DNA of 64,000 nt, from contig CM037584.1 in the NCBI GenBank assembly GCA_021018995.1, positions 150,305,317 through 150,369,316 on the forward strand, in the 5' to 3' direction. Below the pieces are notes generated by a model. The model was given only the letters and a program-made list of their open reading frames with translations. It did no database searches and was not told the DNA's origin. This stretch comes from Chloranthus sessilifolius (taxonomy: Eukaryota > Streptophyta > Magnoliopsida > Chloranthales > Chloranthaceae). Below, piece after piece: positions 55,695 to 64,000 of this stretch. A program made the translations under genes and the position numbers. The first letter of the stretch is position 1. Each line of letters starts with the position of its first letter.

Positions 55695-57164
55695 ATGAGT
55701 CTTCGTCAACGTCTCAAGATGTCTGGTATACAAAGAGTGAGTTTAGGACACCCACCATTGTGGGGATATCATGACAACCCCATGTACGAAGAAGAACCAT
55801 TTCACAATTCTAGCCCACGACAACCTGAGATTAACATGGCCGACGAGCAAGAAAATCCCTTCTCGACCCCATACACCGATAATAATCATAATGGGAGAGA
55901 TGGTAACATCGGACAAAACCTCACTGCTCAACAGATCGTAGAACTCAGTATTCAAAGAATACAAAGAGGAGATGATGGCTCCAAGGAATTGCTTCGAGGG
56001 TTGGCCGCCGCATACGAAACCATTCGGTCACCACAATCTACAGAAGAACAAGAGCGACAAGAGAGGCCACCTCCTACCCCGAGCACGGTGTCAGCCCGCG
56101 CCACACCATTGAGACAACCTGCCCACACATTCTTCAACAATGACTCTTTAGACAAGGTTTGCTCACGGGTCGCTCCAAAAGATAGTACCATTAAATTCGA
56201 TGATCTCCCTAAAATGCTCGATGAGTACATGGCCAAAAGAGAGCGTCCCGGCCACTCATTTTGATTCGACAAATTTTGTCAAGACATCGAGTTTAGTTTA
56301 CCAATAGGGTTTAAGCCACCAAAATTTATCAAATATAATGGCATGGGAAATCTGAATCATCACTTGGCCCTCTTTTGTAATGATTGTTGACTCATACGTG
56401 ATAATCAAGAACTTCTCATTCACTATTTCCAACGCTCATTAGAAGGAGAAGTTTTAGATTGGTTTGCCGGATCTCTCTTTATAAGATAGAAAACTTCGAT
56501 GAATTAGTCGATCAATTCCTATACCAATACAAGCACTTGATCCAAGAGACAGTCAGTCTCATTGATCTAATGGCAGCGAAGCAAGGACCTGATGAAGAGT
56601 TTAGTGACTTCGTTGCCAGATGGATAAAACTCGCTGTTTGGATCGGCACCTCAATGAAAGAGAAGGATTCGGTGGACATTATCATCGATAACACTAGAGA
56701 ACAGTTAAAGAGTGCACTTGTCATAAGTGATTACCCCGACTTTACTACACTCCACTCTCGAGCATCCCGACTAGTGCGACACAATAAAGGCGGAGACCTT
56801 GCTCTATCTATAGTCACATCGAAAGTGGGCTCTTCCAATGAATAAAAAAAAAATAATAATAAGAAAGCCTTAGGAACCGAACAGGTCAATAACATTGTTA
56901 ATCAAGGATAAAACTCTGGGAACGAAAATTTCCACCCACGAACCTTTGGGCAAAATCAAAATCAGCAACAATAAACAAACCAAAACCAAGGCACTAATCA
57001 GCAAAGATATGCGAACCAAAACCAAACCCATAACCAGAATCAGGGCCAGTATCAGAGTAGAACTCAATATTCCAATACCTACCAGAATCAGAACATGGCG
57101 CAAAATCAACCAGCCCACGTGCCAAACTATAATAGTGTGCCCCCATCGCAGAACTTTAACTTAG
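55695..57164 (+). pseudogene. Tat-C gag, interrupted by Ath-4
   Basis: Tat-type gag. N-terminal region from 55695 (start MSLRQRLKMSGIQRV) is polar. After a TGA (56262-56264) the core continues in frame with LPIGFKPPKFIKYNG and HHLALFCND, a TGA near 56389, LEGEVLDWFAGSL, then a frame change near 56470 into FDELVDQFLYQYKHL, DEEFSDFVARWIKLA. The C-terminal part (56846-57160) is Asn/Gln-rich low complexity with TAA at 56843, 56909 and 56972, all in frame. Ath-4 entered after position 57164. Each TAA lies in a Gln-rich context, so CAA-to-TAA change is likely. Confidence 0.75.
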
Positions 57165-59550
57165 TGTTAAGACATGAAAAGTACCACTTTTCACCCTTTA
57201 ACTTAGCCTCTGTTAGACCCTTAGCCATCCAATAAATGTGTGTTAAGTCATTTCTGTAGGTAATAAACAGCAGCTGCAATAAGGCCTAAACTTCATAATG
57301 ATGACAGCTGAACCCAGAAAAAAATTGAGCCTCGCGCAGTCCTCGCGAGTCTCCCAAAACTTCATTTCCAAATTGCCCGCACTGTTCTCGCGCAGTCGAG
57401 TGACAGAGGGGCTTCAAAATCATACTTCACGCAGATCTCGCGAAGCTCAATTTTAACTGCTCGTGCAGTCTCGCGCAGCTCAAGAAAGCACCTCTCAAGC
57501 CTCGCACAGTTCACTCAGATCAGCTGAGGAGAGAGAGCTCCAGATATTTCGGCAGGCAGCTGTCGCGCAGTGGCCGCGGGATGCAAAACTTCAGAAAAAT
57601 CTCTCGCGCAATTCAGAAACCAATGCACATCATGTTCTCGCGAGGATCCTTGCAAAGATCCATTGTGAAATAAATTGCTCGCGCAATTCCCACGCCATTC
57701 AAAAGGAAAGTGCACTCCTGCGAAGACCAAAGCAATCCAGCGAGAATTCAATGCTCTATCGTGTGACTATTTCAGCTGCAACTAAGACAACCCCACGACA
57801 GCTAGAATTTCAAGTTGATCCAATCTCGTGAAGACCGTGCTACCATGTAACCGTCTTGGAAACCAGTGCTACTTGGCGAGACTCTGAACTCTAACTCTCC
57901 CTCACTTCTGCAGAGGACATTCTAGGAACTTTCAGCAATTAGGGCACGCTTTCCAATGCTTCAATTCTTGTTCACGTACCCCGAGGCATCCAAGGAATAG
58001 TATTAGGCCACGTGGCATCATTAAGATTAGGGTTTCCTAACCCTAATGCGCCGCCCAGCTGACTGCTATGAAAACCTAAGCCTGGTTTAGGCTTAGGGAG
58101 CTTTTTTCTCTTAGAACAGAATTCTGTTAATTTTCTTCCTACAGTAGCTGTAGACTTTTAGTAAGGCTTAGATAGATTTCTTTTTACTTTTTCTTCTCCC
58201 CATAGTCCAGCATTTGCTGGCTATGCCTTTGTATGACTATTTGGAATAGATTAATGGAGTTTCATGATAGGGTGTTTTACTTTTATGGGATTTTTGGTGA
58301 GTTGTTCTGTGCAAGGCTGTTATCTTGAGATCCTCCATTGATAGGTTGTATTAAGATCAATGGAGGACTGCTTTTAGAGACCTTTTTAGATCCAAGTGAC
58401 CTATGTGTCTGGGCTAACATGTTCCCATACAAGTCTAGCCCCACCACAGGATCCACTAGATCTGAAATCCCCACAGGAACTTGTGCTTGTAGCCTTGTGA
58501 ACATGGTGGTGACAGCAGTGTTCTCATTCTATTTAGGTCCCTTGTGAGGAGGATAGCCTCTGGGATAGTCTGTGACCATTTAAGTGGACAGGCTATAGCC
58601 TTAGGGTGAGGCCAATCCACAGAGCCAAGACAGATTCTTCTTCTCTGCACTTGTGCTTGTAGCCCTGTGAGAGATTGTACAGAGACAAACTCCCCTGTAT
58701 TTGTACAGGCCCACCATCAGATGGCATATCTGGTTTGGTTATAGAGATTGTAGGCTTGTGACTGGATCACTACAGTCTTTATACAGCAGTGGACAGCTAG
58801 GCCTAAGGCTATACTCAAACTCTTGCTGGTTCTGTGTGTCTGGGCTAACATGCTCCCATACAAGCCTAGCCCCACACACAACACTTTAGAGGTTGAGGTT
58901 CCCTATGGATTCTTGTGCTTATAGCCTGGATGAAGTAGTGCTTACAATGATGAACTTGTTCTGACCCATCTCTGGACCGTGATTCCCCAATTGGATAGTC
59001 TGTGACCATTTAAGTGCACAGGTTATAGCCATAAAGGGATTGGATCATGGCACAGAAATAAGTTGGATTCTTCTTCCTCAGTGGTGATAATGTAGCCATT
59101 GGACAGGACTTCTATAGCAGCAGATCTGAATCTGAGTCATGAAACCCATCAGATCTGCACCTAATACCATACTTCTCACCCTTTTATATTTATTTTCTCA
59201 CATTCCACCCTTCTCCTCAACCCTTTCTGTAGTTAAATCATTAGATTGCCAAAGGATGTAGGAATAAGTGACCTTAAATCACCTTCCCTTTAGGATTGCT
59301 AGATCTGTAGTTAGATCTGGAGAGCCTACTACTGATGGCTCCTTTGGAGCTTAAGATCAATTTCCCTGTGGGACAAACTCTTACTTATCAAAACTTGCTA
59401 CAACAGGCCCTGTATCTTACAGGACTGTGCATATTTTAGGCTTGCTGCTCTGTCATTTTCAATCCACCTTTCATTTATTTATTTTTATTCACCCCATCCT
59501 TATCACTGCCTCCAATAAAGTCAGTAGCCGGCACTAGAAATATCCCAACA
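57165..59550 (+). repeat. Ath-4 5' LTR
   Basis: 2386 bp, TGTTAAGACATG...TATCCCAACA. U3 array of TCGCGCA motifs at 57328-57840. No clear TATA box. Stem-loop copies lie at 58565-58596 and 58995-59026. A GTGTCTGGGCTAACATG segment occurs twice (about 58408 and 58845), marking an internal duplication of about 430 bp. Confidence 0.88.
57328..57840. repeat. TCGCGCA motif array in Ath-4 U3
   Basis: About twenty CTCGCGCAG, TCGCGAAG, CTCGCGAG-type units. A plus-strand open frame across it is an artefact of the repeat. Confidence 0.82.
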
Positions 59551-59556
59551 AGTTTT

Positions 59557-59574
59557 TGGCACCGTTGCCGGGGA
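59557..59574 (+). promoter_or_regulatory. Primer binding site, Ath-4
   Basis: TGGCACCGTTGCCGGGGA, one change from the Ath-1 site, seven bases after the LTR end. Confidence 0.85.
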
Positions 59575-59873
59575 CTTTTGATCTAATAGTAGACTCTAGA
59601 ATTTTTGTATTCTTTATTCTTTGGTAGCCGTACTTGTGAATAACTGATACTGCTGATTTACATGTGGAATTTTTCTTGCAGTTCTGGACCGTAGCAGAGA
59701 AGGAGGGTGAAATTGCATTGAGAGTTTAGCTACCTCTGTTTGCACTTCTCTAACCTTTAAAACCTCAGTTTATTTCTCTTTTGAAGATTCCATAAGCAGT
59801 TGATTAGGATAGTAGTAATTTTATGTTGCGCAATGTGCTTGCGAATTGTTTCCCTTGCTGGTGGTGTGTGTGC

Positions 59874-61676
59874 ATGTTAGGAAGGAGATCTCTCAGTCCT
59901 ACTTTAGAGCCTGCTAACCCTAAAATTGAAAGGGGTAGAAGTCCGAGAAGGCATAGACATACCACAGTTGAGCCCCCTATTGAAATAGAGACAATAATTA
60001 TGGGTGGAGAGCAACCTAGAACATTGAAGGAATTGAATGCTCTGGATGATTACAATTCTCCATTCAGCATTCAATTCCCAGATGTTCAGGGTAATTATGA
60101 GATCAAAACCTTCATCATCCAAATGCTTCCCTCTTTCTATGGGCTTAGCAAGGAAGACCCTTACAAGCACATCGACCAGTTCTTGGCCCTGTGCACAACA
60201 TTTTCCATTACTGGTTTGGGACCAGAAGCCACTAGGCTAAGGCTCTTTCCTTTCTCCCTAAAGGACAGGGCCAGCACCTGGTTGTCCACTCTTCCAAACA
60301 ACAGTATCACTACTTGGAAAGACCTCAAGACTAGATTTTTGTCTAAATTTTTTCCAGAGACCAAAACCAGCCAGTTGAGGAAGGGTATACTTTCTTTTGC
60401 CCAATCCCCAACTGAGGATTTTAACCAATGCTGGGATAGATTTAAGGAGATGCTCAAGCAATGTCCCCACCACAAGATCCCTGACTGGCAGCTTGTCCTG
60501 AGCTTCTACAATGGGATAGATGAGAAGAGCAGAGACATGGTAGATGCCTCTTGTGGTGGAACATACATGCATAAAACAGCTGATGAGGCATGGGACTTGT
60601 TTGAAGTCATAAGTGAAAATACTTTCCAAAAGATGTCCTCCTCCAGAACTGTTCAAGAGCCTTCTCCTAGGCTGGGGGCGGCTGAAACTTCTAAAGGAAA
60701 GATGTATGAAGTTAGGGGAAATGATGACCTGAGAATGCAGATGGCCAATCTTACTGAAAGATTTGCTAAACTCTTGACTGTGGTGCAGCCCAGAATGGCT
60801 GCACAAGTGATGGAGGCATGTCTGATATGCCAATCCCCACAGGACCCAGTAGAAGAATGTCCATCTACAGGGCAATACCCTGAGTTTGTAATGGAGCAAG
60901 TTGCTGTTGCCCAACCTTTTGGGCAGCAACAATTTGGAGGCTACAATAAACAACCATATGGATACCAGCACCAAAATGTTGGTTACCAGTGGAGAGACCA
61001 CCCAAATTTGAGGTGGAGGCAAGACAATTATATGCAGCCCCAGCAGATGTTGGCCTTACCTCAAAGGCCACAGCAGCAGTTTAACCAGGGTTATGCCCAA
61101 AGGTCGAATTTCCAATAACAGCAACCCCAGCAACAAAATCAATTGGTAGTTTCCCCACCTCAGCCCTGAAGTGCCTCTTTCGAGAACCAGGTTTTGGCCC
61201 AATTACAAAGCCTTGGACCCTTAAATCAGACTGTGACTTCTCACAGTCAAAGCATTAAGAAGATAAAAGAACAGCTTGGCCAAATAACCAATGCTCTGGC
61301 TAAGAGAGAGGAGGGCTGGTTGCCAAGCCAACTAGTAGCCAACCCAAAGGGCCAGTATTCCATCGGAGAAGGATTCTCAAATTTTGAGGGGGCCAATGCC
61401 ATTACAGCCTTAAGGTCTGACAAGCTAGTAGCCAACCAGGTGGGAAAAGAACAAGGAGAGGTCATTCCCAAGGATGTGTCAAATGAAAGTGATACGGATT
61501 TTGTTAGGGCACAGAGTAAAGAACTGCCTGCTACCCTTCAACAAGGGAAAAATAAAGAGGTTGTAGTTGAACCTCAGCAGGAGATAAAAATAGAAAAAAG
61601 AAAAAAACAAATGTTCAGCCATAGGCTTGTGCTGAGGAACCAGCAAAACCTCAGCTGCCATTTCCTCAAGCTTTGA
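59874..61676 (+). pseudogene. Ath-4 gag
   Basis: Likely start MLGRRSLSPTLEPAN at 59874, matching the Ath-3 start; a longer frame begins at 59823. The core is well preserved: SPFSIQFPDVQGNYEIK, MLPSFYGLSKEDPYKH, LRLFPFSLKDRASTWLSTLP, TRFLSKFFPETKTSQLR, KQCPHHKIPDWQLVLSFYNG. A zinc-knuckle-like CLICQSPQDPVEEC keeps its cysteines but has Asp in the His position. A Gln-rich region follows, with TAA (61116-61118) and a TGA about 20 codons later. The same frame then continues through KKIKEQLGQITNALAKREEG to 61676. The frame is lost before protease, probably in the A-rich tract near 61590-61608. Confidence 0.85.
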
Positions 61677-62240
61677 GTGGCCCTGCCCCTTCTGATACGG
61701 GTCAGGCACAGATCGAGGAAATGATGGAGACCTTTAAGCAGGTCAAAATAAATTTACCTCTGCTTGATGCAATCCGACAGGTCCCAGCCTATGCAAAGTT
61801 TCTGAAAGACCTCTATACTCAGAAAAGGAAAGCCAGAGGCCATTTGTCCAAAAAGGTCTTTGCAATTGATATAGTTAATTTTGTATTAACTATGACAATA
61901 CCTGAGAAGTTGCAAGACCCAAGGATACTCACTATTCCCTGTATTATTGGTGACCACACGATTGGAAGGGCCCTTTTAGACCTTGGAGCCAGTGTTAACC
62001 TGCTGCCATACAGTGTATATCAGCAGTTAGGTTTGGGGGAGCTTAAGCCCACCCCCATTGTTTTATTGATGGCTGATAGGTCTGAGAGGAGACCCATGGG
62101 TGTGGTTGAGGATGTCCTAATGGGGGTAGACAAGTTACTCTACCCTGCAGACTTCCTTATTTTGGACATGGGCTGTAACAAGAGTACATCCCCGATACCT
62201 GTCATCCTGGGCAGACCATTTTTGGCTACTGCCAATGTAG
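61673..62240 (+). pseudogene. Ath-4 protease
   Basis: INLPLLDAIRQVPAYAKFLK, then the active-site ALLDLGASVNLLPY (DLGAS codons at 61979-61993), GVVEDVLMGVDKLLYPADFL and VILGRPFLATAN. Compared with Ath-2, 13 nt are missing just after ATAN, where Ath-2 has two copies of AATG 13 bases apart, giving a frameshift into the linker. Confidence 0.82.
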
Positions 62241-62250
62241 GTCTGGGATT

Positions 62251-63693
62251 ATGGAAGTCACTTTTGGACATATGAAAGTTGAGCTTAATGTGTACAATAG
62301 TGCAAAGTACCCTCAGCTGGACAATGAGGAATGCTTTGCAGTGGATGTACTAGAAGAAATTGTTGAAGAAGAATTGCCCACTCTGCTGGAGTGGAGCAAC
62401 ATTGCCACTGATTTAACTAAAGTTTGGAGCATGGTGGAGGAAGGAAGCCTAGCTTTAATGCCAGAAGACACACCCCCAGGGAGGTCTTCTGTGGACTTAG
62501 TGCAGCATTCCAATTGGAAACCTACATTGCTGCCCCTTCCTGCAACCAATAATACACCAATCCTGCCATCCATACAGCAAGCCCCTGATCTGGAGCTCAA
62601 GAAGCTGCCAGAGACATTAAAATATGCTTTCCTCAAGAAAGAAGAAAAACTTCCTGTGATTATCTCCTCTTCTCTAACTAGTGAGCAAGAGGAGAAATTG
62701 CTAACAGTTTTGAGGAAGCACAAGAAAGCAATTGGCTGGACCATTGCTGATCTGAGAGGAATTGATGCATCAATCTGTATGCATAGGATTCATCTGGAGA
62801 AGGGCTCATCACCCTCCAGGGAAATGCAGAGGAAACTTAATCCTCACATGCAGGAGGTGGTCCTAAAAGAAATTATTAAGTTGCTGGATGTTGGGGTAAT
62901 TTACCCGATCTCTAATTCTGAATGGGTGGCACCAATCCAGGTGGTACCCAAGAAATCTGACATAACAGTAATCACAAGCGAGTCTGGAGAGTTGAGACCA
63001 GCCAGGGAGACCACTGGCTGGAGAGTTTGCGTCGATTATCGAAAACTCAACTCCAATACCAGAAAAGACCACTTCCCTCTCCCTTTTATTGATTAAATTT
63101 TGGATAAGTTGGATGGGAAGGCTTTTTACTATTTTCTTGATGGGTACTCAGGTTATAACTAGATCCCTGTGCACCCTTTGGATCAAGAGAAAACTACTTT
63201 TACTTGTCCTTTTGGCACTTTTACTTACAGAAGGATGCCTTTTAGACTGTGTAATGCCCCAGCCACCTTTCAGAGGTGTATGTATGCCATTTTTTCTGAT
63301 ATGATTGACAAATTCTTGGAAATTTTCATGGATGACTTTTCAGTTTATGGGGATAGCTTTGTCCAATGTCTACAACACCTCCATCAAGTCCTACAGAGAT
63401 GTGAAGACACCAACTTGGTCTTAAGTTGGGAGAAGAGTCACATCATGGTAACACAGGGAATTGTGTTGGGCCATGTAGTCTCTAAAGATGGGATTGAGGT
63501 AGACAAGGTAAAAGTTGACCTCATTAAAAATCTGCCCCCTCCAAGAACAGTCAAGCAAATCAGATCATTCCTTGGGCATGCTGGATTCTACAGGAGGTTT
63601 ATTAAAGACTTCAGCAAAATTGCCAAGCCATTGTGCCACCTGCTCTGTCAGGATGTACCCTTTTACTTCTCTACTGAATGTCTAAACACCTGA
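62251..63693 (+). pseudogene. Ath-4 reverse transcriptase
   Basis: Linker, then HKKAIGWTIADLRGI, IKLLDVGVIYPISNSEW, GWRVCVDYRKLNSNTRKDHF, FLDGYSGYN, FRLCNAPATFQRCM (Gly to Arg in FGLCNAP), catalytic FMDDFSVYG (63325-63336 for FMDD) and GFYRRFIKDFSKIAKPLCHL. In-frame stops TAA 63094-63096 and TAG 63160-63162 both replace Gln codons. The frame ends at a TGA after ECLNT, where about 50 nt are missing relative to Ath-2. Confidence 0.85.
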
Positions 63694-63700
63694 CTATACC

Positions 63701-64000
63701 TTGCCCTTCGAGTTAATGTGTGATGCATCTGACTTGGTAATAGGTGTTGTCTTGGGCCAGAGAAAAGACAAGCTGCCTGTGGTCATTGCTTATCTCAGCA
63801 AAGCACTTGCTGAAGCTCAACTGAACTACACAATCACTGAGAAAGAGCTTCTGGCAGTGGTTTTCGCTATGGACAAGTTTAGACCTTACCTACTTGGGTC
63901 TAAAACTGTCATCTTCACTGACCACTCAGCATTAAAGTACCTGCTGCCCAAAAAGGATGCCAGCCTAGATTGATTAGATGGATACTCCTGTTGCAGGAGT
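63701..64000 (+). pseudogene. Ath-4 RNase H, cut by window end
   Basis: [39 protein letters not shown] and [17 protein letters not shown] one-base loss near 63962 shifts the frame so that the following RLIRWILL block is read in another frame. Integrase should follow beyond the window. Confidence 0.8.

Larger units (their letters stand above)
57165..64000 (+). mobile_element. Ath-4: Athila-like element, 5' part (cut by window end)
   Basis: 5' LTR 57165-59550, PBS 59557-59574, gag from 59874, protease, RT and RNase H to the window end. It is inserted in the Tat-C gag; the left target site is CTTAG (57160-57164) and the right one is outside. Gag-pol carries stops and several frameshifts. The LTR is of the same general type as Ath-3 but clearly diverged. 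Confidence 0.9.

Noticed and set aside
57463-57831. 122-codon plus-strand open frame
   Set aside because: It lies in the TCGCGCA array of the Ath-4 LTR U3, upstream of any transcription start, and has no counterpart frame in Ath-3.
60258-61022. 254-codon minus-strand open frame
   Set aside because: It is the antisense shadow of the well-supported Ath-4 gag.
1-64000. Search for tRNA, rRNA or host protein genes
   Set aside because: No cloverleaf, rRNA core or non-transposon protein family was recognised by eye. A tRNAscan or profile search would be needed to exclude small cases.

Overview
The window is plant nuclear DNA, most likely from an angiosperm with a large repeat-rich genome. The evidence is long-LTR Ty3/Gypsy retrotransposons with tRNA-Asp-type primer sites, plant mobile domain (PMD) genes with GT-AG introns, and TATAAATA-type promoters. 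I see no ordinary host gene, rRNA, tRNA or CRISPR array. Essentially all of the 64 kb is nested LTR retrotransposon.

Two layers are present. The older layer is Tat/Ogre-like. Tat-A covers about 1-17550: a PMD gene on the minus strand, a 34-bp minisatellite, a polypurine tract and an LTR at 15863. Tat-B covers about 17554-54500: a second minus-strand PMD gene, CpG-rich motif arrays, a polypurine tract and an LTR at 53157. Tat-C is a broken gag at 55695-57164. The younger layer is five Athila-like insertions, all inside the Tat layer. Four have both target-site duplications in view. Ath-1 is 1411-8435 (+, GACAC/GACAT). Ath-S is a solo LTR at 8474-10588 (-, CCTAT). Ath-2 is 20795-34168 (-, GGACA). 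Ath-3 is 39506-51845 (+, CCCAC). Ath-4 is 57165 to beyond the window (+, left copy CTTAG).

The Athila-like copies are decayed in complementary ways. Ath-1 has no coding sequence but keeps every cis element. Ath-2 lost most of gag yet keeps an open integrase frame. Ath-3 keeps gag and the 3' ORF but lost all of pol. Ath-4 has gag-pol in pieces. PMD-A is broken by Ath-1 and Ath-S in its coding part. PMD-B carries Ath-2 inside an intron.

The most interesting signal is non-coding. Each family carries its own CpG-centred motif array: TTCGAAAAG in Ath-1/2, TCGCGCA in Ath-3/4, TCGATAGGTT in Ath-S, a 25-bp palindrome in Tat-A and GCGCG-type motifs in Tat-B. The array lies upstream of the LTR TATA box and, where visible, also just upstream of the element's accessory gene (3' ORF or antisense PMD). 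This resembles a self-recognition or anti-silencing code (inference). In addition, a 32-nt stem-loop in the LTR transcribed region is kept across divergent LTR families with compensatory base changes. Non-coding blocks and a second PPT-like site upstream of the 3' LTR are also conserved.
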